Shown here one piece after another: positions 30,833 to 39,344 of a stretch of DNA of 64,000 nucleotides (the first letter of the stretch is position 1; each line of letters begins with the position of its first letter). The DNA lies in NCBI GenBank assembly GCA_021769865.1, contig JAETSB010000005.1:96210-160209 (forward strand), in the 5' to 3' direction. Below the pieces are notes generated by a model. That model did no database searches. It worked only from the letters and a program-made list of their open reading frames with translations, and was not told the origin of the DNA. This DNA is from Oscillospiraceae bacterium (GTDB lineage: Bacteria > Bacillota > Clostridia > Oscillospirales > Oscillospiraceae). The translations under genes were made by a program, and so were the position numbers.

Positions 30833-31423
30833 ATGGCGAAGCTCACTCACATGCAGCAGAAGGTCTATGATTATATCGTCTCCTGCATCCAGACCCAGGG
30901 CTACCCGCCCTCCGTCCGGGAGATCGGCGACGCGGTGGGGCTGAAATCCCCCTCCACCGTCCACTTCCACTTAAAACACCTGGAGGAGGCCGGGGTCATC
31001 GCCAAGGGCGCCGGAAAGGGCCGGGCCATCGCCCTCACCGAATCCCCCGTCCCCCGGGACCGGGTGCCCATTGTAGGCAACGTGGCCGCCGGAAGCCCCA
31101 TCCTGGCGGAGGAATGCATCGAGGACTACCTCCCCTTCGACGCCGGAGGCCGGGAGGGGGAGTACTTCGCCCTGCGGGTCCGGGGCGAGTCCATGCTGAA
31201 CGCCGGCATCCTGCCCGGGGACCTGGTGGTGGTCCACAGCCAGCCCACCGCCCGGCACGGGGAAATCGTGGTGGCCATGATTGAGGACGAGGCCACGGTC
31301 AAGCGCCTCTCCCTTCGGGGCGGCCAGGTCTGGCTGCTGCCCGAGAACGACGACTACTCCCCCATCGACGGCACCTACGCCCAAATCCTGGGGAAGGTGG
31401 CCGCCGTAGTGCGGCACTATTGA
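30833..31423 (+). CDS. lexA: LexA SOS repressor
   Basis: This 196-residue repressor is inactivated by RecA-stimulated self-cleavage. The N-terminal winged helix-turn-helix (1-65) includes GYPPSVREIGDAVGLKSPST. The cleavage bond is Ala86-Gly87 in NVAAGSP, with catalytic Ser120 (GESM) and Lys157 (VKRL). All critical residues are present. GGAGG lies eight bases before the ATG. Confidence 0.97.
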   Translation: MAKLTHMQQKVYDYIVSCIQTQGYPPSVREIGDAVGLKSPSTVHFHLKHLEEAGVIAKGAGKGRAIALTESPVPRDRVPIVGNVAAGSPILAEECIEDYLPFDAGGREGEYFALRVRGESMLNAGILPGDLVVVHSQPTARHGEIVVAMIEDEATVKRLSLRGGQVWLLPENDDYSPIDGTYAQILGKVAAVVRHY

Positions 31424-31452
31424 ATTACTTTTTTCACAAGGTTAAACTTCCG

Positions 31453-31496
31453 GCCGGGGCCGGTCCGGTATTTCCGGACGGCCCCGGCTTTTCTTG
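31453..31496 (+). terminator. Terminator of lexA
   Basis: A 15-bp GC-rich stem (GCCGGGGCCGGTCCGG against CCGGACGGCCCCGGC, one bulge) with a TATTT loop is followed by TTTTCTTG. The 100 bases after it, before the asnB promoter, hold nothing I can name. Confidence 0.88.
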
Positions 31497-31598
31497 TTCG
31501 CGACCAGGAGACATCTGTTTTGTGCACACAGAGAAGACATCATACAACTATGTAGAAATATTACCTCTCGGTCCCCCGGGATTTTGGAACTTCCTCCA

Positions 31599-31628
31599 TT
31601 GACAGCGGCCCCGCCCCGGGTGTAAACT
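31599..31628 (+). promoter_or_regulatory. Promoter of the T-box-asnB transcript
   Basis: TTGACA (31599-31604) and TAAACT (31623-31628) are 18 bases apart. Start near 31636 would place the T-box immediately at the 5' end. Confidence 0.75.
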
Positions 31629-31636
31629 TCAACACA

Positions 31637-31943
31637 ACAAAGCGATACGGCAAACGGCGTTGATGGAGAAAAGTACCGGAGGGCGTTCCGCCCCAGTGAG
31701 CGGGGGACAGTGGAAACCCCGCGCAAAGAACCCCCGGGAAGAACACTCCGTAGCCCCAAGCTGAACCCGGGGAATCTCTCCCTTCCCCGGCAGTAAGCGC
31801 GGCGAGTTGTGATCGTTACCTCACACGGGCTTGTTGGAGCCTTGAAGGTGACCGTTCCCGGTCCGGCGGGGAGGTAAATTAGGTGGCACCGCGGATAGCA
31901 GCTATTCGTCCTAAGTTTTAGGAGATAGCTGCGTTTTTTGTTT
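31637..31943 (+). promoter_or_regulatory. T-box leader, predicted tRNA-Asn specificity
   Basis: Stem I elements are present: GATGGAGAAAAGTA near the base, AGTGAGCGGGG and GTGGAAACCCC distally. The specifier loop reads GAACAC with AAC (31742-31744, an Asn codon) followed by A. The T-box core is AGGTGGCACCGCG (31881-31893), whose TGGC pairs with a GCCA tRNA end, matching tRNA-Asn. A terminator (CAGCTATTCGTCCTAA against TTTAGGAGATAGCTG, then CGTTTTTTG, 31899-31943) completes the switch. Uncharged tRNA-Asn should permit asnB expression. Confidence 0.92.
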
Positions 31944-31982
31944 CCCGGACAGGGAACCCAATCATTTTCGGAGGTGCTTGTT

Positions 31983-33569
31983 ATGTGTTCCATCATGGGA
32001 TTTGAGAAAAAGGAACTCACCAAAGAGGAGCTCCTGCCCTTCTTCGACCGCACGGTCTCCCGGGGGCCCGACATGTCCCGCATTGTCGAAACTCCCTCCG
32101 GCTGGCTCTGCTTCCACCGGCTGGCCATCATGGGCCTGACCCCGGAGGGCATGCAGCCCTTCCAGCTGGGGGAGGACTATCTGGTCTGCAACGGCGAGAT
32201 TTACGGCTTCCGGCCCCTGAAGCGGCAGCTCCAGGAGCAGGGCTACACGTTCAAAAGCGGCAGCGACTGCGAGATTCTCCTGCCCCTTTACCGGGAGTAC
32301 GGTTTGGAGATGTTTGCCCGGCTGGACGCGGAGTTCGCCCTGGTCCTCTACGACGGGAAGACGGACTCCCTCATCGCCGCCCGGGACCCCATCGGCATCC
32401 GGCCCCTGTTCTACGGCTACGACCGGGCGGGAGGCATCGTCTTCGCCAGCGAGGCCAAGAACCTGGTGGGGCTGTGCAGGGAGATTCGCCCCTTCCCGCC
32501 GGGACACTACTACGCCGGAGGGACCTTCGTCCGCTACGCCGACCTCACCACCGTGGACGGCTACTGTCAGGACGACCTGGAGACCGCCTGCAAAAAGATC
32601 CGCGACAAGCTCATCGCCGGCGTCGACAAGCGACTGGACGCCGACGCGCCCCTGGGCTTCCTGCTCTCCGGCGGGCTGGACTCCAGCCTGGTCTGCGCCA
32701 TCAGCTCCATCGTGCTGGGGAAGAAAATCCGCACCTTCGCCATCGGCATGGACAAAGACGCCATCGACCTGAAATACGCCCGGGAGGCGGCGGACTACAT
32801 CGGGGCGGACCACACCGAGGTCTTCATGACCCGGGAGGAGGTGCTGGACACCCTGGACAGCCTGGTGGCCCTGCTGGGCACCTGGGACATCACCACCATC
32901 CGGGCCAGTATGGGCATGTACCTCTGCTGCAAGGCCATCCACCAGCGGACGGACATCCGGGTGCTGCTGACGGGGGAGATCTCCGACGAGCTCTTCGGCT
33001 ACAAGTACACGGACTTCGCCCCCAGCGGCGAGGAGTTCCAGAAGGAGGCCAAGAAGCGGGTCGACGAGCTGTACATGTACGACGTGCTCCGGGCGGACCG
33101 CTGCATCTCCGTCAACTCCCTGGAGGCCCGGGTCCCCTTCGGCGACCTGAATTTCGTGAGGTACGTCATGTCCCTGGACCCGGAGATGAAGCGGAACACC
33201 TACGGCATGGGGAAATACCTGCTGCGCCACGCCTTTGAGAAAGACCATCTCCTGCCCGATGGCATCCTCTGGCGGCAGAAGGCTGCCTTCTCCGACGCCG
33301 TGGGCCACTCCATGGTGGACGATTTGAAGGCCTACGCCCAGGAGAAGTACACGGACGGGTCGTTCGAGACCCTGCGGCACAGGTACGACTACCACTGCCC
33401 GCCCTTCACCAAGGAGAGCCTGCTGTACCGGGAGATCTTCGAGAAGCACTACCCCGGCCAGGCGGCGATGATCCGGGACTTCTGGATGCCCAACAAGTCC
33501 TGGGAGGGCTGCGACGTGGACGATCCTTCGGCCCGGGCCCTGAGCAACTACGGCGCCAGCGGACAATGA
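31983..33569 (+). CDS. asnB: Asparagine synthase (glutamine-hydrolysing)
   Basis: This 528-residue enzyme makes asparagine from aspartate, glutamine and ATP. It starts MCSIMGFEKK, where Cys2 is the glutaminase nucleophile once Met is removed; this and GGAGGTG fix the ATG at 31983. The N-terminal Ntn domain has LVCNGEIYGF. The synthetase domain has the PP-loop LLSGGLDSSLVCAI near residue 233 and later TGEISDELFGYKY. It is controlled by the T-box upstream. Confidence 0.96.
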   Translation: MCSIMGFEKKELTKEELLPFFDRTVSRGPDMSRIVETPSGWLCFHRLAIMGLTPEGMQPFQLGEDYLVCNGEIYGFRPLKRQLQEQGYTFKSGSDCEILLPLYREYGLEMFARLDAEFALVLYDGKTDSLIAARDPIGIRPLFYGYDRAGGIVFASEAKNLVGLCREIRPFPPGHYYAGGTFVRYADLTTVDGYCQDDLETACKKIRDKLIAGVDKRLDADAPLGFLLSGGLDSSLVCAISSIVLGKKIRTFAIGMDKDAIDLKYAREAADYIGADHTEVFMTREEVLDTLDSLVALLGTWDITTIRASMGMYLCCKAIHQRTDIRVLLTGEISDELFGYKYTDFAPSGEEFQKEAKKRVDELYMYDVLRADRCISVNSLEARVPFGDLNFVRYVMSLDPEMKRNTYGMGKYLLRHAFEKDHLLPDGILWRQKAAFSDAVGHSMVDDLKAYAQEKYTDGSFETLRHRYDYHCPPFTKESLLYREIFEKHYPGQAAMIRDFWMPNKSWEGCDVDDPSARALSNYGASGQ

Positions 33570-33609
33570 ATGTACCCGTTCCAGGCCGGAAGTTTAGAAG
33601 TATTACCAA

Positions 33610-33637
33610 TTGTGTTTGCATCGTTTTATGTTACGAT
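33610..33637 (+). promoter_or_regulatory. Candidate promoter of glnN
   Basis: TTGTGT (33610-33615) and TACGAT (33632-33637) are 16 bases apart. A weaker match than others in the window, but it is the best in the 96-base gap after asnB. Confidence 0.45.
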
Positions 33638-33665
33638 ATAGTCAGAAATTGAGGAGGAAACGATT

Positions 33666-35753
33666 ATGAGTACCACCTTACATCTCCCCGAGCTCTTCGG
33701 AAGCCGGGTCTTTAACGAGGAGACCATGAAGGACCGCCTCTCCCCCGCGTCCTACGGCGCGTGGAAGAAGTGCGTCACCGAGGGCACGGCCCTGGAACTC
33801 TCCACGGCCAATGAAATCGCCGAGGCCATGAAGCAGTGGGCCGTGGAGCGGGGCGCCACCCACTTCACCCACTGGTTCCAGCCCATGACCGGCGTCACCG
33901 CCGAGAAGCACGACAGCTTCATCAACCCCATCGGCGGCGGCCGCATCCTGATGGAGTTCTCCGGCAAGGAGCTGGTCCGGGGCGAGCCGGACGCCTCCTC
34001 CTTCCCCTCCGGCGGCCTGCGGGCCACCTTCGAGGCCCGGGGCTACACCGCCTGGGACCCCACCTCCTTCGCCTTTTTGAAGGAGGGCTCCCTCTGCATC
34101 CCCACCATCTTCTGCTCCTATTCCGGCCAGGCCCTGGACAAGAAAATGCCCCTGCTCCGCTCCATTGAGGAGGTCAGCCGTCAGGCAGTCCGCATCCTCC
34201 GCCTCTTCGGGGACACGGAGACCAAAAAGGTCATCGCTCAGGTGGGCCCCGAGCAGGAGTACTTCCTCATTGACAAGGAGCTCTACAACCAGCGCAAGGA
34301 TCTGCGCATGACGGGCCGGACCTTATTCGGCGCCAAGCCCCCCCGGGGCCAGGAGCTGGACGACCACTACTTCGGCGCCATCAAGCCCCGGGTGGCCGCC
34401 TACATGAAGGACCTGGACGAGACCCTCTGGGCCCTGGGCGTGCCCTCCAAGACGAAGCACAACGAGGTGGCCCCCTCCCAGCACGAGATGGCCCCCATCT
34501 ACACCGACGCCAACACCGCCTGCGACCAGAACCAGCTGGTGATGGAGGTCATGAAGAAGGTGGCGGACCGCCACGGCCTGGTGTGCCTCCTCCACGAGAA
34601 GCCCTTCGCCGGGGTGAACGGCTCCGGCAAGCACGACAACTGGTCCCTCTCCACCGACACCGGGCGGAACCTCTTCAAGCCCGGCTCCACCCCCAGCCAG
34701 AACGCCCGGTTCCTCCTGTTCCTGGCGGCCTTCGTCAAGGGCGTGGACGACTATCAGGAGTTCCTCCGCACCACCGTGGCCACCGCCGGAAACGACCACC
34801 GTCTGGGGGCCCAGGAGGCCCCGCCCGCCGTCCTCTCCATCTTCCTGGGCGACGAGCTGAACGCCGTGGTGGAGTCCATCATCCATGGCACCGAGTACAC
34901 GGACGCCAGCAAGAAGACCCTGGAGATCGGCGTGGACGTGCTGCCCGCCATCCGCCAGGACACCACGGACCGCAACCGCACCTCCCCCATGGCCTTCACC
35001 GGCAACAAGTTCGAGTTCCGCATGCTGGGCTCCTCCCAGTCCATCTCCGGGCCCAACATCGCCCTGAACACCATCATGGCCGAGGAGCTCAGGCAGTTCG
35101 CCGACGAGCTGGAGCCCTCCGCCGACTTCCAGGGGGACCTCCAGAAGCTGATCCGCCGGGTCTTTACGGAGCATCAGCGCATCATCTTTAACGGAAACGG
35201 CTACGACGGCAACTGGATCGCCGAGGCGGAAAAGCGGGGCCTCGCCAACCTCAAGTCCACCGCCGACGCCCTGCCCGCCTATATCGACCCGAAGAACATC
35301 GACCTCTTCGTCAAGCACGGCATCTACACCGAGGAGGAGGTCCGGGCCCGGTACGAGATCCACGTGGAGAACTACCGGACCGTCCTCTCCATCGAGGCCG
35401 GCACCATGACCGACATGATCCGCCACGAGATCCTCCCCGCCGTCTCCGGCTTTGCCGCGGATCTGTGCGAACGGGCCTTCAAGAAGAAGGAGACCGGGTG
35501 CAGCAGCCGCTATGAGACCGCCACGTCCCAGAAGCTCTCCGCCCTGACGGACACGCTGATGGACGGCTGCGTCAAGCTGGAGGCGGACCTGGCCGCCATT
35601 CCCTCCGGGGCCGAGGCCGCCATGCGCTACTGCCATGACGTGCTGATCCCCGACATGACCGCCGCCCGGGAGACCGCCGACCAGCTGGAAACCCTCACCG
35701 GCGGGGCGGCGTGGCCCTTCCCGGTGTATTCCGAGCTGTTGTTCTCCGTGTAA
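33666..35753 (+). CDS. glnN: Type III glutamine synthetase
   Basis: This 695-residue GSIII amidates glutamate with ammonia and ATP. Typical segments are HFTHWFQPMTGVTAEKHDSF, the catalytic VGPEQEYFLI, APSQHEMAPIY, EKPFAGVNGSGKHDNWSLST and FRMLGSSQSISGPN. The length is usual for GSIII (about 700) and excludes types I and II. GAGGAGG precedes the ATG. It lies directly after asnB, whose glutamine substrate it supplies. Confidence 0.97.
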   Translation: MSTTLHLPELFGSRVFNEETMKDRLSPASYGAWKKCVTEGTALELSTANEIAEAMKQWAVERGATHFTHWFQPMTGVTAEKHDSFINPIGGGRILMEFSGKELVRGEPDASSFPSGGLRATFEARGYTAWDPTSFAFLKEGSLCIPTIFCSYSGQALDKKMPLLRSIEEVSRQAVRILRLFGDTETKKVIAQVGPEQEYFLIDKELYNQRKDLRMTGRTLFGAKPPRGQELDDHYFGAIKPRVAAYMKDLDETLWALGVPSKTKHNEVAPSQHEMAPIYTDANTACDQNQLVMEVMKKVADRHGLVCLLHEKPFAGVNGSGKHDNWSLSTDTGRNLFKPGSTPSQNARFLLFLAAFVKGVDDYQEFLRTTVATAGNDHRLGAQEAPPAVLSIFLGDELNAVVESIIHGTEYTDASKKTLEIGVDVLPAIRQDTTDRNRTSPMAFTGNKFEFRMLGSSQSISGPNIALNTIMAEELRQFADELEPSADFQGDLQKLIRRVFTEHQRIIFNGNGYDGNWIAEAEKRGLANLKSTADALPAYIDPKNIDLFVKHGIYTEEEVRARYEIHVENYRTVLSIEAGTMTDMIRHEILPAVSGFAADLCERAFKKKETGCSSRYETATSQKLSALTDTLMDGCVKLEADLAAIPSGAEAAMRYCHDVLIPDMTAARETADQLETLTGGAAWPFPVYSELLFSV

Positions 35754-35767
35754 GCCCTCTCACAAAA

Positions 35768-35810
35768 GCGGGACCTCAAGCGCCGAACGCGCTTGAGGCC
35801 CCCGTTTTTT
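35768..35810. terminator. Terminator after glnN
   Basis: CCTCAAGCG/CGCTTGAGG forms a 9-bp stem inside a longer GC-rich hairpin, followed by TTTTTT on the plus strand. It ends one base from the stop of the convergent 43-residue gene. Confidence 0.85.
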
Positions 35811-35811
35811 C

Positions 35812-35943
35812 TTATCCCTTTGCCTTGGGCTTGTACTGTTCCTCTCCGCTCTCGACATACTTGATCAAGTTAATGATCTCCTCCGCCGTCCATCCCGCGC
35901 TCTGCAGGGCCTCGATCAGTCGGAAATTCTCCTGCATATTCAC
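35812..35943 (-). CDS. 43-residue helical protein of unknown function
   Basis: A short minus-strand gene between glnN and ricT encodes (M)NMQENFRLIEALQSAGW, then TAEEIINLIKYVESGEE and a basic tail. The sequence predicts two amphipathic helices that could form a small helix-turn-helix or a dimerising module. The GTG at 35943 is chosen because AAGGAGG lies nine bases upstream; an ATG two codons later is possible. Convergent orientation and a shared terminator with glnN support a real transcription unit. A regulator of GS activity is conceivable but unsupported. Confidence 0.6.
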   Translation of the reverse strand: MNMQENFRLIEALQSAGWTAEEIINLIKYVESGEEQYKPKAKG

Positions 35944-36015
35944 CGTTTCATACCTCCTTACTCCTGCACTCGTCTCTGCTGCATTCACCCGGCAAATTCG
36001 TGTGTTGTCCTGCGG

Positions 36016-37209
36016 TCACTTGGGCGTATCGCCGCCCTTGTTCCAGCGGCGGCCCCGGTAGGGGGGACGGCGGCGCTTGTTCTCCCCGGCGGGGCGGTCC
36101 TCCCCCTTCTGGCCCTCCAGGCGGCTTTGCTGCTTGGGAGGGCGGGGCGGCTGGGCGCCCTGCTTCTTGGCTTCCTGCCCCTCGGGACGGGCGGGGCCCC
36201 GGCGGCGGCCGCCCCGGTGGCGGTGGCGGGGCTTGCCGTCGCCCTCCACGTTCATCTTCTCCCGGCGGGGGGCCTCCGCCAGGTGGTCGTCGGTGTAGTA
36301 GGTGGTGGAGAACACGGGCTGGATCAGCTCTTCCTCCTCCCGCTCCTCCACAAAGCGGGCGGTGCGCTCGGGAATCTCGATGCCCTCCCGGCTGCCCTTG
36401 CCGTTGCGGAGGATCTGGATCTCACAGGCCCGGTAGGTCTTCAAATTCTCCGGCGCGCTGTCCAGGCTGACCTTCACCCGCTCCCGCAGCAGCTCCACGG
36501 CTTTTACATTGCCCGGCCCGTCGGGGGTCTGGACGAAGGACTCCACCTTGGGCATCCGCTTGGCGGCGTCCTCATAGGCGTTCTGCTCGTACTTCAGGCA
36601 GCACATCAGCCGCCCGCAGGTGCCGGAGATCTTCGTGGGGTTCAGGCTCAGGTTCTGGGTTTTGGCCATCTTGATGGACACGGGCATGAACCCGTCCAGG
36701 AACTGGGAGCAGCAGAAGGGCCGCCCGCAGATCCCTAAGCCCCCGATCATCTTCGCCTCGTCCCGGACGCCGATTTGCCTCAGTTCAATCCGCGCCCGGA
36801 AGACGGAGGCCAGGTCCCGGACCAGCTCCCGGAAGTCCACCCGCCCGTCGGCGGTGAAATAGAACACGATCTTGTTGCTGTCAAAGCCCACGGAGACGCT
36901 GACCAGCTTCATCTCCAGCCCGTGGTCCGCGATCTTGCCCTCGCAGATGCGGAACGCCTCCCGCTCCCGCTTCCGATTGTACTCCACCACCCGAAAATCG
37001 TTGTCGGTGGCCTTGCGGACGATGGCGCTGAGGGGCTTGACGATGGCCTCGTCCGCCACCTCGTGGTTCCCCTGGGTGCAGGCGGCAAACTCCAGGCCCT
37101 GGGCGGTCTGGACAATGACGTTCTCCCCCACGCGAACCTGGACGCCCTTGGGGTCAAAGAAATAGGTCTTGCTGCCGCCCCGAAAGCGGACGCTGATGAC
37201 TTCAGTCAA
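36016..37209 (-). CDS. ricT: RicT (YaaT/PSP1-domain) protein with long basic tail
   Basis: This 397-residue PSP1-family protein is part of the RicAFT complex, which in Bacillus promotes RNase Y-dependent mRNA maturation and affects sporulation. The core (about 1-270) has the cysteine-rich RPFCCSQFLDGFMPVSIKMA and TCGRLMCCLKYEQNAY, which ligate Fe-S clusters in the complex. The last 100 or so residues are a Pro/Arg/Gly/Lys-rich, disordered extension (RHRHRGGRRRGPARP, RRRPPYRGRRWNKGG) that makes it about 120 residues longer than the Bacillus protein. It overlaps holB by four bases, matching the conserved holB-yaaT order. Confidence 0.92.
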   Translation of the reverse strand: MTEVISVRFRGGSKTYFFDPKGVQVRVGENVIVQTAQGLEFAACTQGNHEVADEAIVKPLSAIVRKATDNDFRVVEYNRKREREAFRICEGKIADHGLEMKLVSVSVGFDSNKIVFYFTADGRVDFRELVRDLASVFRARIELRQIGVRDEAKMIGGLGICGRPFCCSQFLDGFMPVSIKMAKTQNLSLNPTKISGTCGRLMCCLKYEQNAYEDAAKRMPKVESFVQTPDGPGNVKAVELLRERVKVSLDSAPENLKTYRACEIQILRNGKGSREGIEIPERTARFVEEREEEELIQPVFSTTYYTDDHLAEAPRREKMNVEGDGKPRHRHRGGRRRGPARPEGQEAKKQGAQPPRPPKQQSRLEGQKGEDRPAGENKRRRPPYRGRRWNKGGDTPK

Positions 37210-38069
37210 AATATCTCCTCCAATTCAGCGGCCAGGGCCCCCAGCACATGGCCGGGGCCCACGTTGTAGCCGCACTCTCGCCGGTACTTTTTCATGAGCT
37301 CTATTGTGCGCACGATCTGCGTTTTTGTCAAGCGTTTCCCGACGTCCTCCGCCAGGCGGCGGTCTCCGGCCTCCGCGCTTCCGCCGTAGAGCAGGACCAG
37401 CGCCTGGGAAAACAGGGCCTCGCTCCGCTCCAGCAGGGCGCTCAGCGCCTCCCGGGTCAGCTTCTTTTTCTCCAGCCGGACCGCCAGCTCCGCGATGCTT
37501 CCCCGCTTCCGCTTCAAGAGGCAGCGGCAGAGGGCCTCGGCGTCTCCGGCCTCCTCCTGCGGGAGGAGGGGAGCGGAGGGCTGGAGCTTCAGCTCCACGC
37601 AGCGGGACCGCAGGGTCTGGAGCACCGCCGCCGGGTTCTCCGCACAGAAGAGGAAGGCGGCGTAGGGCGGCCCCTCCTCCACCAGCTTCAAAAGCACGTT
37701 CTGGTCCTGCTCCGTCAGAAGGGCGCAGTCCGGGAAGAGATAGACCTTCCGGGCCCCCTCGTTGGGGCGGATATAGGCGTCCTTCCGGACCTCCCGGACC
37801 GTCTCCACGGAGAGAAACTTGTGGTCCTCGTCCCGAACGGTGATGACGTCCGGGTGGATGTCCTCCCGAACCTTCCGGCAGGCGGGGCACACGCCGCAGG
37901 GACGGCTTTGTTCCGGTCCCGTGCACTGAAAGGCGGACGCGGCAAAGCGGGCCGCGGCGAGCCGGTCCCCCGGCCCGGTAAAGAGCAAGGCGTGGGACAG
38001 GGCCCCCCGGGCCGCGGCGGCGCGGAGGCGGGAGAGGACGGGGTCCTCCCTGGGTACTGCTGGGGCCAT
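37206..38069 (-). CDS. holB: DNA polymerase III delta-prime subunit
   Basis: This 287-residue clamp-loader subunit is of the AAA+ fold. The N-terminal part has SHALLFTGPGDRLAAA in place of a strict Walker A, a zinc-type CGVCPACRKV and LLTEQDQNVLLKLVEEGPPY with FLFCAENPAAVLQTLRSRC (SRC motif). It starts at the ATG complementary to 38067-38069 with AAAGGAG seven bases upstream. The following ricT overlaps, as in many Firmicutes. Confidence 0.92.
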   Translation of the reverse strand: MAPAVPREDPVLSRLRAAAARGALSHALLFTGPGDRLAAARFAASAFQCTGPEQSRPCGVCPACRKVREDIHPDVITVRDEDHKFLSVETVREVRKDAYIRPNEGARKVYLFPDCALLTEQDQNVLLKLVEEGPPYAAFLFCAENPAAVLQTLRSRCVELKLQPSAPLLPQEEAGDAEALCRCLLKRKRGSIAELAVRLEKKKLTREALSALLERSEALFSQALVLLYGGSAEAGDRRLAEDVGKRLTKTQIVRTIELMKKYRRECGYNVGPGHVLGALAAELEEIF

Positions 38070-38229
38070 GGCGGGACTCCTTTCTCTTCCGTCGGGATGG
38101 GGTTCGCACAATTTACACGGTAAATTGATTGTACCACAAACCGTTCAAAAAAGAAAGCGGGGATTTTCACGGCCGCTTATAAGGAAAAGAATTGTTAAGC
38201 TATGACTTCGCAGGTGCAGCAAAACCAGA

Positions 38230-38258
38230 TTGATTGGGTAATCACGATGTGTTATAAT
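38230..38258 (+). promoter_or_regulatory. Promoter of the TIGR04076-nitroreductase operon
   Basis: TTGATT (38230-38235) and a perfect TATAAT (38253-38258) are 17 bases apart, 35 bases before the ATG. Confidence 0.85.
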
Positions 38259-38293
38259 CAATTCAACAGATCGAAAGTTGCGGAGGGAATATC

Positions 38294-38692
38294 ATGAAAC
38301 ATAAGGTAAAAGTAACGGTCATTGATAAAAAGCTCTTCCCCGAATTACAGGACCAGTTCTGCGCGGACAAAACAGCCGGAGCCTGTCCATGCTATCATGT
38401 AGGAGATGAATTTATGTTCTATCGTGACGAAAAAAATGATCACTTCTGGCATGGAGGCTTGAATACTTTGGTAAAGACAGCCTCCGATCCCGATACCGTT
38501 GCGGGCGGCCCGAAGATCCCTCATTGTTCGGAAGCATGGGACGCTATCGCGCGGTATATCTATACCGGCCTGCAGGGCGGCTCCATTATGAAAGGCTGGA
38601 TGGAGCGGGAAAACGAAATGATTGCCTGTTGCTCGGACGGCACAAGACCGGTCATTTTTAAAATCGAACGGATTGATTACGAGGAGGAATGA
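38294..38692 (+). CDS. TIGR04076-family small protein
   Basis: This 132-residue protein has conserved-looking HKVKVTVIDKKLFPELQDQF, GACPCYHVGDEFMF, CSEAWDAIARYIYTGLQGG and the C-terminal VIFKIERIDYEE. I recognise it as the TIGR04076 family of unknown function, often found next to oxidoreductases. Several cysteines could bind metal. GC content is visibly lower than the flanks. It precedes a nitroreductase by three bases, so the two are coupled. Confidence 0.78.
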   Translation: MKHKVKVTVIDKKLFPELQDQFCADKTAGACPCYHVGDEFMFYRDEKNDHFWHGGLNTLVKTASDPDTVAGGPKIPHCSEAWDAIARYIYTGLQGGSIMKGWMERENEMIACCSDGTRPVIFKIERIDYEEE

Positions 38693-38695
38693 GAC

Positions 38696-39223
38696 ATGAA
38701 CGAGATCATCAAAGCGATGAAGGAGCGCCGGAGCATTCGGAAGTTCAAGCCCGACATGCCGAAAAAGGAGGATTTGGAGCAGATTATAGAGGCAGGCCTG
38801 TACGCTGCAAACGGAATGGGGAAACAGGCGACCATCACGATTGCCGTGACAAATAAGAAGTTGCGGGATAAGCTATCTGCCGCAAACTGCAAAATTGGAG
38901 GCTGGAAAGATGGCTTCGATCCGTTCTACGGGGCGCCCGCTGTTTTGATTGTACTTGCCGATAAGAATTGGATGAACCGTGTATACGACGGAAGCCTTGT
39001 CATGGGAAATATGATGCTTGCCGCCCATTCTCTTGGTTTGGGGAGCATCTGGGTTCATCGCGCCAAGGAAGAATTTGAAATGCCCGATTACCAGCAGCTG
39101 CTGAAGGACCTCGGCGTTGAGGGAGAGTGGGAAGGCATCGGGCATTGTGCCGTCGGGTATATTGATGGCGATTTGCCGAAAGCCGCAAAACGCAAAGACA
39201 GCAGGGTTTATTGGGCTGAGTAA
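38696..39223 (+). CDS. Nitroreductase family protein
   Basis: This 175-residue FMN-dependent oxidoreductase opens with MKERRSIRKFKPDMP, the FMN-phosphate binding RRSIRxF motif. NMMLAAHSLGLGSIWVHRA and CAVGYIDGDLPKAAKRKDSR are the other family hallmarks. Substrate is not predictable; such enzymes reduce nitro groups, quinones or flavins. It shares the lower-GC island and promoter with the upstream gene. GAGGAATGAGAC precedes the ATG. Confidence 0.92.
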   Translation: MNEIIKAMKERRSIRKFKPDMPKKEDLEQIIEAGLYAANGMGKQATITIAVTNKKLRDKLSAANCKIGGWKDGFDPFYGAPAVLIVLADKNWMNRVYDGSLVMGNMMLAAHSLGLGSIWVHRAKEEFEMPDYQQLLKDLGVEGEWEGIGHCAVGYIDGDLPKAAKRKDSRVYWAE

Positions 39224-39239
39224 ACAAATTCCAGTTTGC

Positions 39240-39283
39240 CGGGCAGTTACCTGCACAGGGTAGCTGCCCGCTTTTGATATTTT
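39240..39283 (+). terminator. Terminator of the nitroreductase operon
   Basis: CGGGCAGTTACC pairs with GGTAGCTGCCCG (one mismatch), followed by CTTTTGATATTTT. Confidence 0.8.
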
Positions 39284-39311
39284 AACAGGCGGCACTGAGC
39301 GGCGCCAACCT

Positions 39312-39343
39312 AAAAAGAGGGCTTTTGCATCTCCAGGAAGCCC
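39312..39343 (-). terminator. Terminator of the asparaginase gene
   Basis: On the minus strand GGGCTT and AAGCCC pair across a 13-base loop, followed by TCTTTTTAGG, immediately after the stop codon. Confidence 0.65.
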
Positions 39344-39344
39344 C

